Source: Aquisalimonas sp007126095
GTDB lineage: Bacteria > Pseudomonadota > Gammaproteobacteria > Nitrococcales > Aquisalimonadaceae
Length of the DNA: 64,000 bases
NCBI RefSeq assembly: GCF_048323695.1
Contig: NZ_JBLWFT010000001.1
Coordinates: 62,001 to 126,000 of the forward strand
Direction: 5' to 3'
A model generated the notes under the pieces. It saw nothing but the letters and a program-made list of their open reading frames with translations, made no database searches and was not told the DNA's origin. Within the stretch, counting starts at the first letter, position 1; each line of letters starts with the position of its first letter. The translations under genes were made by a program, and so were the position numbers. Positions 24,588 to 33,225 of this stretch are shown piece by piece.

Positions 24588-25615
24588 GCGCGCAACGATC
24601 CGAGGAACTGAACACGCTGGTACAGGAGGCCCTCGCCGCCATCAGGGATGCGGGCGATGCCCGGGATCTTGACGCCGTGCGCGTCGCCTACCTGGGCAAG
24701 AAGGGGCATCTGACCGCACAGCTCAAACAGCTCGGGCGGCTGCCCGCGGAGGAGCGGCCGGCGGCGGGGCAGGCGATCAACGCGGCCAAGGAAGAGGTCC
24801 AGCAGGCCCTGGAGGCGCGGCGGGAGTCACTGGAATCCGCCGGCCTCGAGACCCAGCTTGTCGCCGAAGCCGTGGACGTGACCCTGCCCGGGCGCGGCCA
24901 GGACACCGGGGGGCTGCACCCCGTGACGCGGACGCTTGAGCGCATCCAGGCGCTGTTCGCCAGCATGGGGTTCCGGGTTGCGGAAGGGCCGGAGATCGAA
25001 GACGACTATCACAACTTCGAGGCGCTCAACATTCCGGCGCACCACCCCGCGCGGGCCATGCACGACACCTTCTATTTCGACGCCTCGCGGCTGCTGCGCA
25101 CCCACACCTCGCCGGTGCAGATCCGGGTGATGGAGAACGAAGGGGCGCCGGTGCGTATCATCGCGCCCGGGCGCGTCTACCGGTGCGACTCAGATCTGAC
25201 CCATTCGCCCATGTTCCATCAGGTCGAGGGCCTGCTGGTGGACGAGGGTATTACCTTCGCCGACCTCAAGGGCGCGCTGCACGACTTCCTGGAAGCGTTC
25301 TTCGAGCAGCGGCTCGAGGTCCGGTTCCGGCCGTCCTATTTCCCCTTTACCGAACCGTCGGCCGAGGTGGACGTCCAGTGCGTGCACTGCGGTGGCGAGG
25401 GCTGCCGGGTATGCGGTGGCAGCGGCTGGCTGGAAGTGCTGGGCTCCGGCATGGTGCATCCGAAAGTGTTCGAGTACTGCGGCATCGATGCGGAACGCTA
25501 CAGCGGCTGGGCCTTCGGCATGGGTGTCGAGCGCCTGGCCATGCTCCGCTACGGCGTCAACGATCTGCGGCTGTTCTTCGAGAACGACCTGCGTTTCCTG
25601 CGCCAGTTCCAGTAA
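24584..25615 (+). CDS. pheS: Phenylalanine-tRNA ligase alpha subunit
   Basis: 343 aa, standard size. With PheT forms the alpha2-beta2 enzyme charging tRNA-Phe. An N-terminal coiled coil (about 1-90) contacts tRNA. The class II core carries HPARAMHDTFYF, HTSPVQIRVME, RPSYFPFTEPSAEVD and the motif 3 GMGVERLAMLRYG. The four-Cys insert CVHCGGEGCRVCGGSGW occurs in many bacterial PheS. The start overlaps the short Phe-containing frame. pheT follows after 64 bases. Confidence 0.97.
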   Translation: MSAQRSEELNTLVQEALAAIRDAGDARDLDAVRVAYLGKKGHLTAQLKQLGRLPAEERPAAGQAINAAKEEVQQALEARRESLESAGLETQLVAEAVDVTLPGRGQDTGGLHPVTRTLERIQALFASMGFRVAEGPEIEDDYHNFEALNIPAHHPARAMHDTFYFDASRLLRTHTSPVQIRVMENEGAPVRIIAPGRVYRCDSDLTHSPMFHQVEGLLVDEGITFADLKGALHDFLEAFFEQRLEVRFRPSYFPFTEPSAEVDVQCVHCGGEGCRVCGGSGWLEVLGSGMVHPKVFEYCGIDAERYSGWAFGMGVERLAMLRYGVNDLRLFFENDLRFLRQFQ

Positions 25616-25679
25616 GGCAAGACCGCATGGTGCCGGCCGACGGCCTGCGCGGTGACGGTGATTGAGCTGAGGAGTCCGG

Positions 25680-28058
25680 ATGAAGATCAGTGAACACTGG
25701 TTACGCGAGTGGTTGCCCGTGGACCTGGATACCCAGGCGCTGGCCCACCGGCTCACCATGGCCGGGCTCGAAGTGGATGGCGTGGAGATGGCGGCGCCGG
25801 CCTTTGAGCAGATCGTGGTGGGCGAAGTGCTGGAGTGCAGCGCCCACCCGGACGCCGACAAGCTCTCCGTGTGCCGCGTGGATGACGGCAGCGGAGAACC
25901 GTTGCAGGTTGTCTGTGGTGCGCCCAATGTGCGGGCGGGCCTGAAGGCGCCTCTTGCGCGGGTTGGCGGCGTCCTGCCGGAGGGCATGAAGATCAAGCGC
26001 GCCAAGCTGCGCGGGGTCGAGTCCACCGGCATGCTCTGTTCGGCCCGTGAGCTGGGGCTCAGTGACGATGCCGCCGGGCTGATGGCGTTGCCGGCCGATG
26101 CGCCGGTGGGCCGGGATCTCCGCGAGTGGCTGCAGCTGGACGACGCCGTCATCGAAGTGGATCTCACCCCCAACAGGGGCGACTGCTTGGGCATGAACGG
26201 TGTCGCCCGGGAAGTCTCCGCTCTGACCGCGGTCGACGTGACGGCGGCGGAGCCCGAATCCGTGGCACCGGTTGCCGATGACCGCGTCAGTATCGATCTC
26301 GACGACGGGGTGGCCTGTCCGCGTTATGTGGGCCGCGTGGTACGCGGAGTGGACGTACGCGCCGAGTCGCCCATCTGGCTGCAGGAGCGTCTGCGCCGCG
26401 CCGGCGTGCGTAGCCTCGGCCCGGTGGTCGATGTCACCAACTACGTCATGCTGGAGTTGGGGCAGCCCATGCACGCCTTCGATCTCGCCCGGATTCAGGG
26501 CGGGATCATCGTGCGCCAGTCGCGTGACGGCGAGACCCTGCGGCTACTTGGCGATGACACGGTAGAACTGCGCGCCGGGACACTGGTGATCGCCGACCAT
26601 CAGGCGCCGCTCGCCATGGCGGGCGTCATGGGTGGCGCGGACTCCGCCGTGGGCGACACCACGGCGGATATCCTGTTCGAGAGTGCGTTCTTCGCGCCGG
26701 ACGCCATCGCCGGCCGGGCCCGGCAATACGGGTTGCACACCGACTCCTCCCATCGCTTCGAGCGGGGCGTTGACCCGGCTGGCCAGGTGCGCGCCGTGGA
26801 GCGGGCGACGGCACTGCTCACTGCCATCGCGGGCGGTGAGCCGGGGCCGGTGCTGGAGCAAGTGGACGAAGCGCATGTCCCGGCCCCGCGGGACGTGACG
26901 CTGCGTGCGGCGCGCATCCGCCAGCTCCTCGGTATGGACATCCCGGCCGACGAAGTGGTCGGTATCCTCGAGCGGCTGGGCATGACCGTGACCGCCGAGG
27001 GCGACCAATGGCAGGTGCGGGTGCCCGCCTACCGCTTCGATATCAGCATCGAGGCGGATCTGATCGAAGAGCTGGCGCGCATTCACGGCTACGACCGTAT
27101 CCCCGAGACCCGTCCGGCGACGCCGGCGCGAATCCAGCCGCAGTCTGAAACGCAGTTGCCGCTGTCGCGGTTGCGGGACGTGCTGGTCGATCGCGGCTAT
27201 CAGGAGGCGGTGACATACAGTTTCGTGGAGCCGGGCGTGCAGGCCCTGCTTGACCCCGATCATCCGCCGGTCCCGCTGGCGAATCCCATTTCCGCCGAGA
27301 TGGCGGTGATGCGGACGTCCCTCTGGCCGGGGCTGGTGAAAGCGGCCGTGTACAACAGGCACCGGCAGCAGCAGCGCCTGCGGCTGTTCGAAACCGGGCT
27401 GCGCTTCCGTGGCGCCCTGGACGATCTTGCCCAGGAGCCGATGCTTGCGGGCGTGGTGCTGGGCCCGGTTGCGCCGGAGCAGTGGGCAGAGCGGCCCCGA
27501 CCGGTGGACTTCTTCGACATCAAGGGCGATGTGGAGGCTCTGCTGTCGGTCTCCGGGCGTGGCGGGGCCTTCCGGTTCGTGGCGGATACGCACCCGGCGC
27601 TGCACCCGGGTCAGACCGCACGGGTGGAACTGGACGGGGAGCCCGTTGGCTGGCTCGGCGCGGTGCATCCGCAGCTGCAGGGCCGGCTTGAACTCGACGG
27701 CACGGCGTTCCTGTTCGAGGTGCGCCTCGACGTGCTGCAGGAGGCGCGCTTGCCGGCCTTCGAGCCGCTGTCGCGGTTCCCGTCCATTCGCCGTGATCTG
27801 GCGATTGTTGTGGAGGCATCCGTCTCTGCCGCGGCCCTGGACGCAACTGTGCGCCAGGCCGGCGGCGAGTTGCTGCAGGACGTGATCCTGTTCGACGTGT
27901 ATCAGGGCAAGGGCGTCGGTGATGGCATGAAGAGTGTGGGTATAGGCTTGATTTTGCAGGATTTATCGCGCACGCTAGTAGACAGTGACGTGGACGCTGT
28001 AGTGGACCGTGTGGTCGCCCAGCTGCGCCACGAGCTTCACGCGGAGTTGAGAGGATAA
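25680..28058 (+). CDS. pheT: Phenylalanine-tRNA ligase beta subunit
   Basis: 792 aa, almost the E. coli length. Begins MKISEHWLREWLP. Domains: an OB-fold tRNA-binding module (about 40-150, VGEVLECSAHPDADKLSVCRVD), B3/B4 editing domain (about 210-380), B5 (about 400-475), the inactive class II core, and a C-terminal anticodon-binding FDX-ACB domain (about 700-792, FPSIRRDLAIVV). It edits Tyr mis-charged on tRNA-Phe. ihfA starts 4 bases after the stop. Confidence 0.97.
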   Translation: MKISEHWLREWLPVDLDTQALAHRLTMAGLEVDGVEMAAPAFEQIVVGEVLECSAHPDADKLSVCRVDDGSGEPLQVVCGAPNVRAGLKAPLARVGGVLPEGMKIKRAKLRGVESTGMLCSARELGLSDDAAGLMALPADAPVGRDLREWLQLDDAVIEVDLTPNRGDCLGMNGVAREVSALTAVDVTAAEPESVAPVADDRVSIDLDDGVACPRYVGRVVRGVDVRAESPIWLQERLRRAGVRSLGPVVDVTNYVMLELGQPMHAFDLARIQGGIIVRQSRDGETLRLLGDDTVELRAGTLVIADHQAPLAMAGVMGGADSAVGDTTADILFESAFFAPDAIAGRARQYGLHTDSSHRFERGVDPAGQVRAVERATALLTAIAGGEPGPVLEQVDEAHVPAPRDVTLRAARIRQLLGMDIPADEVVGILERLGMTVTAEGDQWQVRVPAYRFDISIEADLIEELARIHGYDRIPETRPATPARIQPQSETQLPLSRLRDVLVDRGYQEAVTYSFVEPGVQALLDPDHPPVPLANPISAEMAVMRTSLWPGLVKAAVYNRHRQQQRLRLFETGLRFRGALDDLAQEPMLAGVVLGPVAPEQWAERPRPVDFFDIKGDVEALLSVSGRGGAFRFVADTHPALHPGQTARVELDGEPVGWLGAVHPQLQGRLELDGTAFLFEVRLDVLQEARLPAFEPLSRFPSIRRDLAIVVEASVSAAALDATVRQAGGELLQDVILFDVYQGKGVGDGMKSVGIGLILQDLSRTLVDSDVDAVVDRVVAQLRHELHAELRG

Positions 28059-28062
28059 TCGC

Positions 28063-28362
28063 ATGGCTTTGACCAAGGCAGACATGGCGGAGCGTCTGTT
28101 CGAAGAGGTGGGACTGAACAAGCGGGAAGCAAAGGATCTGGTAGAGTGTTTTTTTGAGGAGATCCGCTCTTGCCTGGAAGATGGAACCGCGGTCAAGCTG
28201 TCCGGCTTCGGCAATTTCGATCTGCGTGACAAGAGCGAGCGGCCAGGACGCAACCCCAAGACCGGTGAAGAGATCCCGATCTCCGCCCGGCGCGTGGTGA
28301 CCTTCCGGCCCGGTCAGAAACTGAAGGCGAGAGTAGAAGCCTATGCTGGAACCGGGGAATAA
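28063..28362 (+). CDS. ihfA: Integration host factor subunit alpha
   Basis: 99 aa, the exact IHF-alpha size. Starts MALTKADMAERLFEEVGLNK and contains the beta-ribbon arm GRNPKTGEEIPISARRVVTF, whose Pro intercalates into DNA. With IHF-beta it bends DNA at specific sites and organises the nucleoid. It is placed right after pheT as in other gammaproteobacteria, and its last 20 bases overlap the start of the merR-type gene. Confidence 0.97.
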   Translation: MALTKADMAERLFEEVGLNKREAKDLVECFFEEIRSCLEDGTAVKLSGFGNFDLRDKSERPGRNPKTGEEIPISARRVVTFRPGQKLKARVEAYAGTGE

Positions 28363-28699
28363 CGACGAACTGCCGGCGATCCCGGCCAAGCGCTACTTCA
28401 CCATCGGTGAGGTCAGTGAACTGTGCGGCGTGAAGCCGCATGTGCTGCGTTACTGGGAGCAGGAGTTCCCGCAGGTCAAGCCGGTCAAGCGCCGTGGCAA
28501 TCGACGGTATTACCAGCGCCAGGACGTGATCCTGATCCGCCAGATCCGGTCCCTGCTGTACGAGGAGGGGTTCACCATTGGCGGGGCGCGTCAGCGCCTT
28601 TCGGGTGACGATGCCAGGGAAGATCTCAATCAGAGCCAACAGGTGATCCATCAGGTCCGGCTGGAGCTGGAGGAAGTGGCGCAGGCGCTCAAGCGCTGA
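28343..28699 (+). CDS. MerR family regulator downstream of ihfA
   Basis: 118 aa. A MerR winged-helix domain at about residues 17-85 (YFTIGEVSELCGVKPHVLRYWEQEF then GNRRYYQRQDV), followed by a short coiled coil and no ligand or metal domain. This conserved ihfA-linked MerR protein occurs in many proteobacteria; its targets are not well defined. The 20-base overlap with ihfA implies translational coupling. Confidence 0.88.
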   Translation: MLEPGNNDELPAIPAKRYFTIGEVSELCGVKPHVLRYWEQEFPQVKPVKRRGNRRYYQRQDVILIRQIRSLLYEEGFTIGGARQRLSGDDAREDLNQSQQVIHQVRLELEEVAQALKR

Positions 28700-28713
28700 T
28701 GCGGACGCGAGGC

Positions 28714-28742
28714 TTGGACGGCCCCGCGGTTTTGTGTAATAT
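28714..28742 (+). promoter_or_regulatory. Sigma-70 promoter of tRNA-Pro
   Basis: TTGGAC (28714-28719), a 17-base spacer and TAATAT (28737-28742), 12 bases before the tRNA. One mismatch to consensus in the -35 core and one in the -10. Confidence 0.75.
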
Positions 28743-28754
28743 TGCCAGCCTTCT

Positions 28755-28831
28755 CGGGGTGTAGCGCAGCCTGGTAGCGCACCTGCATGGGGTGCAGGTG
28801 GTCGCAGGTTCAAATCCTGCCACCCCGACCA
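28755..28831 (+). tRNA. proL: tRNA-Pro (anticodon GGG)
   Basis: A 77-base cloverleaf with encoded CCA. Acceptor CGGGGUG pairs with CACCCCG, anticodon stem CCUGC/GCAGG with loop AUGGGGU (GGG at 28789-28791), and T arm GGUUCAAAUCC. Reads CCC and CCU proline codons. This tRNA commonly follows ihfA-merR in gammaproteobacteria. Confidence 0.97.
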
Positions 28832-28839
28832 TATTCTGA

Positions 28840-28885
28840 AACGGCGAGTCAGGAGGCATGGGAGCCACCGGCTCGCCGTTTTTTT
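28840..28885 (+). terminator. Rho-independent terminator of tRNA-Pro
   Basis: AACGGCGAG (28840-28848) pairs with CTCGCCGTT (28872-28880), with a 23-base apical region and a seven-T tract (28879-28885). It starts 9 bases after the tRNA. Confidence 0.88.
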
Positions 28886-28976
28886 GTTTGGGATAGCGAA
28901 ACGCGATCGATCACGACAACCAGCCCATCCCGACGACTCTCGCCGGATAACCCGGTTTCGAGTCAAGGAGCGCGCA

Positions 28977-30434
28977 ATGGCCCTTTCCAGGCAGAGTGTG
29001 GGACTGTATCTCGGCCCCAGTGTTCTGATTGCAGGCCTGCTCATCGGGCCACCCGCCGGGCTGGAGTCGAGCGAGTGGGCAGTGGCGCTAGTGGCGATTC
29101 TCATGGCCACCTGGTGGATTTCCGAAGCGCTGCCTCTGGCGGCCACCGCGCTTGTCCCCATCGTCCTGTTTCCCGCCCTGGACGTACTGGCCCCGGGGGA
29201 TGTCACCCGCGCCTACGGCAATGACCTCATCTACCTCTTTCTCGGCGGCTTTCTCATCGCCGTGACCATGCAGCGCTGGAACTTGCATCGCCGTATCGCG
29301 CTGCACACCATCAACCTGGTGGGCACGGACCCGCGCCGGATGATCCTGGGTTTCATGCTGGCGACCGCCGTGCTGTCCATGTGGATCAGTAATACCGCCA
29401 CCGCCATGATGATGTTGCCCATCGCCATGGCGGTGCTGCAGCAGAGCCGGGAAGATGCGGACCGCGCTGGCGAGACCCTGTCCGGCGGGTTCGGCGTGGC
29501 GCTGATGCTGGGCATTGCCTACAGCGCCTCCATCGGCGGTGTAGCGACGCTCATTGGCACGCCGCCAAATGCTGTGCTGGCGGGCATGGCCAACGAGCTC
29601 TACGGCATCGAGATCAGTTTCGCCGCGTGGATGGCGTTCGGCCTGCCGTTGTCGGTCATCATGCTGGTGATCGCCTGGGGGTATCTGGCGTTCGGGCGGC
29701 ACGGTCGTGACCTAGCCAGTCTTCCCGGTGGGCGGGGTCTGGTGCGGCGCGAGCTGCAGGAGATCGGCTCCATCGGTGTGGCCGAGCGGCGGGTGCTGAT
29801 CGTGTTCGTGACCGTGGCGCTGGCGTGGGTGTTCCGCGGTTTTCTTCCGGAAGGGGCGCTCAACCAGGTCAACGACTCCAGCATTGCCATCGCCGGCGCG
29901 CTGGTGCTGTTCCTGCTGTCCGCCGGTGATGGTTCGGGTGAGCGGCTGTTGAACTGGAAAACGGCGGTGACCATTCCCTGGGACATCGTCCTGCTCTTCG
30001 GCGGCGGCTTCGCACTGGCGGCCGGATTCACCGAATCCGGGCTGTCTCAGACCATGGCGACCGGCCTGGAGGGCCTGGCCGGCGTTCCGGTCCTGCTCAT
30101 GATCGCGGCCTGCGTTGCGCTGGTGGTGTTTCTCACCGAAGTCACTTCCAATACGGCGACGGCAACGCTGTTCGTGCCCTTGATGGGGGCACTGGCGGTG
30201 GCCATCGGCTTTCACCCGCTGGCGCTGATGGCCGCCGTCGCTGTTGCGGCGTCCTGCGCGTTCATGCTGCCCGTGGCAACGCCGCCGAACGCGGTGGTGT
30301 TCGGCAGCCGCGCGGTCACGGTGCCGCAGATGGCCAGGGCAGGGTTGCTCCTGAATGTTGTCACCATCGTGCTGACGACGGCGTTCATCTACTGGGTTCT
30401 TCCCATCGTTATGGGGATCTCCCTGCAGGGCTGA
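28977..30434 (+). CDS. SLC13/DASS family sodium:anion symporter
   Basis: 485 aa with about eleven to twelve membrane segments. The internal duplication of this family is visible as two SNTATA-type motifs (MWISNTATAMMMLP and TEVTSNTATATLFVP) and two proline-rich TPPNAV segments (IGTPPNAVLAGM and VATPPNAVVFGS), which line the Na+ and dicarboxylate sites. It should import di- or tricarboxylates, or sulfate, with Na+. The start follows AAGGAG. A single gene; the substrate is not fixed by sequence. Confidence 0.88.
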   Translation: MALSRQSVGLYLGPSVLIAGLLIGPPAGLESSEWAVALVAILMATWWISEALPLAATALVPIVLFPALDVLAPGDVTRAYGNDLIYLFLGGFLIAVTMQRWNLHRRIALHTINLVGTDPRRMILGFMLATAVLSMWISNTATAMMMLPIAMAVLQQSREDADRAGETLSGGFGVALMLGIAYSASIGGVATLIGTPPNAVLAGMANELYGIEISFAAWMAFGLPLSVIMLVIAWGYLAFGRHGRDLASLPGGRGLVRRELQEIGSIGVAERRVLIVFVTVALAWVFRGFLPEGALNQVNDSSIAIAGALVLFLLSAGDGSGERLLNWKTAVTIPWDIVLLFGGGFALAAGFTESGLSQTMATGLEGLAGVPVLLMIAACVALVVFLTEVTSNTATATLFVPLMGALAVAIGFHPLALMAAVAVAASCAFMLPVATPPNAVVFGSRAVTVPQMARAGLLLNVVTIVLTTAFIYWVLPIVMGISLQG

Positions 30435-30501
30435 ACGCCTGGTTCGTGCGCTCGTTATAACCTGATAGCTGTTCGGATTATCCGATCGGCGTCGGTCACG
30501 T

Positions 30502-30507
30502 TATAAT
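30502..30507 (+). promoter_or_regulatory. -10 element upstream of metNIQ
   Basis: Perfect TATAAT at 30502-30507, 90 bases before the metN start, without a good -35. A CGTTATAA sequence occurs here and again at about 30453. The leader contains an imperfect stem, GGCGGGAG (30523-30530) with CTCCCCCGC (30560-30568). No MetJ-box array or SAM riboswitch core was recognised. Confidence 0.45.
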
Positions 30508-30597
30508 CCGGCGCTTTCGGGTGGCGGGAGTTCGTGTCCGGCAGCAAGACCGCACGGTGCTCCCCCGCGACGTTGCGCGGACCAGGAAAGCTGTGTC

Positions 30598-31608
30598 GTG
30601 ATCGAATTCGAGGACGTTCAAAAGTCGTATCGCGTGGAAGGCCGCGACGTGCCGGCGCTCCGCGATATCAATCTGGAAGTCCGTGCCGGCGAGGTGTTCG
30701 GGGTGATCGGGCACTCCGGTGCCGGCAAGTCCACTCTGTTGCGGCTCATCAATCTGATCGAGCGGCCCAGCAGTGGCCGCATCCGTATCGATGGTGACGA
30801 CATCACCGACAGCCGGGGCGGTGAACTGATGGCGCTGCGCCGCGGCATCGGCATGATCTTCCAGCACTTCAACCTGCTGTCGTCGAAGACGGTCGCCGAG
30901 AACGTGCGTTTCCCCATGAAGCTGGCCGGAACGTACTCGCGTGACCAGATGCAGCAGCGGGTGGATCATCTCCTTGATCGGGTGGGGCTGGCAGATCAGG
31001 CCAACAAGTTTCCGGCGCAACTCTCCGGGGGGCAGAAGCAGCGCGTGGGCATTGCCCGGGCGCTCGCCTGTGAGCCGCGCATTCTGCTCTGCGATGAGGC
31101 CACCAGCGCCCTCGACCCCCAGACTACCCAGTCGGTGTTGCGGCTGCTCGGCGACATCAACCGCGAGCTGGGGCTGACCATCGTTCTGATTACCCACGAG
31201 ATGGACGCCATCCGCACCATCTGTGACCGGGTGGCGGTGCTGGATGCCGGCGAAGTGGTCGAGCAGGGCACGGCAGCGCAGGTCTTTCTGCACCCGCGGC
31301 ACCGGACCACGCAGCGTTTCGTTTTCGAGACCGAGCACATCGACGAGGACGAACTGCACGATGACTTTGCACATGTCCCGGGCCGGGTGCTGCGTCTCAC
31401 CTTTCAGGGTGAAGCCACCTACACGCCGATGCTCGGTGATATCGCCCGCCGCACCGGCGTGGACTACAGCATCCTCAACGGGCGGATCGACCACATCAAG
31501 GACACGCCCTACGGGCAGATCACGCTGTCGCTGATCGGTGGTGACACGGACGGCGCCGAGCAGGCCCTGCACGGTGCCGGAGTCAGCGTGGAGGTGCTGC
31601 GACCATGA
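30598..31608 (+). CDS. metN: Methionine ABC transporter ATP-binding protein
   Basis: 336 aa. ABC ATPase: Walker A GHSGAGKST (about 38-46), signature LSGGQKQRV, Walker B ILLCDEATSALD, H-loop ITHEMD. The C-terminal ~75 residues form the NIL/ACT-like domain that binds methionine and inhibits transport when the cell is replete. It starts with GTG after AGGAAA. Its stop overlaps the metI start as ATGA. Drives L/D-methionine import through MetI. Confidence 0.95.
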   Translation: MIEFEDVQKSYRVEGRDVPALRDINLEVRAGEVFGVIGHSGAGKSTLLRLINLIERPSSGRIRIDGDDITDSRGGELMALRRGIGMIFQHFNLLSSKTVAENVRFPMKLAGTYSRDQMQQRVDHLLDRVGLADQANKFPAQLSGGQKQRVGIARALACEPRILLCDEATSALDPQTTQSVLRLLGDINRELGLTIVLITHEMDAIRTICDRVAVLDAGEVVEQGTAAQVFLHPRHRTTQRFVFETEHIDEDELHDDFAHVPGRVLRLTFQGEATYTPMLGDIARRTGVDYSILNGRIDHIKDTPYGQITLSLIGGDTDGAEQALHGAGVSVEVLRP

Positions 31609-32270
31609 GCGACTTTTTCGTCAACATCCGCTGGGACGAAATCGGCGTCGCCACCTGGGATACGGTGCTGATGGTGGGTGGCTCCATGTTCTTCATTGTG
31701 CTCCTCGGCTTGCCGCTCGGGGTGCTGCTGTTTCTCACCGGCAAGCGCCAGCTGCTGGAGCAGAATACGTTCTACGCGGTGCTGTCGTTCGTGGTGAACG
31801 TGCTGCGCTCCATCCCGTTCATCATTCTGCTGATCGTCATGATCCCCGTCACTGTGCTGCTGGTGGGCACGTCGTTGGGTGTGCGGGGCGTTATCCCGCC
31901 GCTGGTCGCCGCCGGCACGCCGTTTTTCGCACGGCTGGTGGAGACCTCCCTGCGGGAGGTGGACCGCGGCATCATCGAGGCCACGCAGGCCATGGGTGCC
32001 TCCACCTGGCAGATCGTCATGGGGGCGCTGCTGCCTGAAGCGCGCCCCGGGATCATCGCGGGCATCACCGTGACCGCCATCACCCTGGTATCCTACGCCG
32101 CCATGGCAGGTGTCGTCGGTGGGGGCGGGCTGGGGGATCTGGCGATCCGTTATGGCTACCAGCGCTTCCAGACCGACGTGATGCTGGTCACGGTGGTGCT
32201 GCTGGTGGTCTTCGTGCAGTTGCTGCAGATGCTTGGTGACCGGCTGGTGCTGTACTTCAGCCGCCGGTGA
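31605..32270 (+). CDS. metI: Methionine ABC transporter permease
   Basis: 221 aa with five membrane segments and the binding-protein-dependent permease EAA loop (EATQAMGASTWQIVMGALLPEA, about 124-146), which docks on MetN. Contains the family's LRSIPFIILLI and TAITLVSYAAMAGVVGGGGLGDLA stretches. Coupled to metN by a 4-base overlap and followed by metQ after 46 bases. Confidence 0.95.
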   Translation: MSDFFVNIRWDEIGVATWDTVLMVGGSMFFIVLLGLPLGVLLFLTGKRQLLEQNTFYAVLSFVVNVLRSIPFIILLIVMIPVTVLLVGTSLGVRGVIPPLVAAGTPFFARLVETSLREVDRGIIEATQAMGASTWQIVMGALLPEARPGIIAGITVTAITLVSYAAMAGVVGGGGLGDLAIRYGYQRFQTDVMLVTVVLLVVFVQLLQMLGDRLVLYFSRR

Positions 32271-32316
32271 CCGGATCAGGTTCGTTCCCGTTCAACCAAC
32301 ATCAGGGAGAGTCTCA

Positions 32317-33105
32317 ATGCACTTGCGCCATGTCGTTACCGTTATCGCCGCGGCGGGCCTTCTGTCCACCGCCAATGCCCTCGCCAATGAGCGCCTCAGC
32401 GTCGCCGCGACGCCGGTCCCGCACGCGGAGATTCTGGAGTTCGTGGAGCCCATGATGGAAGAGCGCGGCGTGGATCTGGACGTCCAGGTCTTCACCGACT
32501 ACGTCCAGCCCAACACCCAGGTGGATCAGCAGCGGCTGGACGCCAACTTCTTCCAGCACAAGCCGTATCTGGACGAGTTCAATACTGACCAGGGCACCGA
32601 TCTGGTGGCCATCGCCGGCGTGCATATCGAGCCCTTCGGCGCCTATTCCGACCGCATCAACAGTCTCGACGATCTGCAGGATGGCGCCACCATTGCCATT
32701 CCGAACGACCCCACCAACGGTGGCCGCGCCCTGCTGCTGCTCCACGAACTGGGCGTGATCACTCTGGAGGATGGCGACAGCATTTCCGCCACTGAGAGCG
32801 ACATCGCCGAGAACCCGAAGAATCTGGAGTTCGAAGCGCTGGAAGCGGCCATGCTCCCGCGTGTGCTGAACCAGGTCGATGTGGCCATGATCAACACCAA
32901 CTACGCGCTGGAAGCGGACCTCAACCCCGTGGAAGACGCCCTGGCCATCGAGGACGCGGAGTCGCCCTACGTGAACTACCTGGTCGCGCGCCCCGACAAC
33001 GCGGACAGCGAGGCGGTCCAGGCGCTGAAAGAGGTGTTGCTGAGTGACGAGGTTCGCACCTTCATTGAAGACGAGTACGACGGTGCCGTTGTACCGGCGT
33101 TCTGA
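32317..33105 (+). CDS. metQ: Methionine-binding protein MetQ (NlpA family, no lipobox)
   Basis: 262 aa. NlpA/MetQ fold with EILEFVEPMMEERGVDLDVQVFTDYVQPNTQ and FFQHKPYLDEFN, the methionine-pocket region. The signal peptide ends STANALANE without a Cys, so it should be a free periplasmic protein rather than the usual lipoprotein. The start follows GGGAGA. Last gene of the metNIQ operon; a 9-bp hairpin follows. Confidence 0.93.
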   Translation: MHLRHVVTVIAAAGLLSTANALANERLSVAATPVPHAEILEFVEPMMEERGVDLDVQVFTDYVQPNTQVDQQRLDANFFQHKPYLDEFNTDQGTDLVAIAGVHIEPFGAYSDRINSLDDLQDGATIAIPNDPTNGGRALLLLHELGVITLEDGDSISATESDIAENPKNLEFEALEAAMLPRVLNQVDVAMINTNYALEADLNPVEDALAIEDAESPYVNYLVARPDNADSEAVQALKEVLLSDEVRTFIEDEYDGAVVPAF

Positions 33106-33118
33106 TCCCCGCCAACCC

Positions 33119-33145
33119 GTGCCCGGCGGTATATGTGCCGGGCAC
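33119..33145 (+). terminator. Hairpin ending metNIQ
   Basis: GTGCCCGGC (33119-33127) pairs perfectly with GCCGGGCAC (33137-33145) around 9 bases, 14 bases after the metQ stop. No T-run follows, so it may instead protect the 3' end. Confidence 0.6.
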
Positions 33146-33225
33146 TGTCTCACCTCTGCTTGCCATCCCGGGTGATCTGTATCAATTGCCTCTCATCCCG
33201 GAGTGGGTAGAGTGAGGCCTCTTCA

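Noticed and set aside
30508..30597. SAM riboswitch in the metNIQ leader
   Set aside because: Only an imperfect stem is visible; none of the conserved cores of the SAM riboswitch classes I know could be found.
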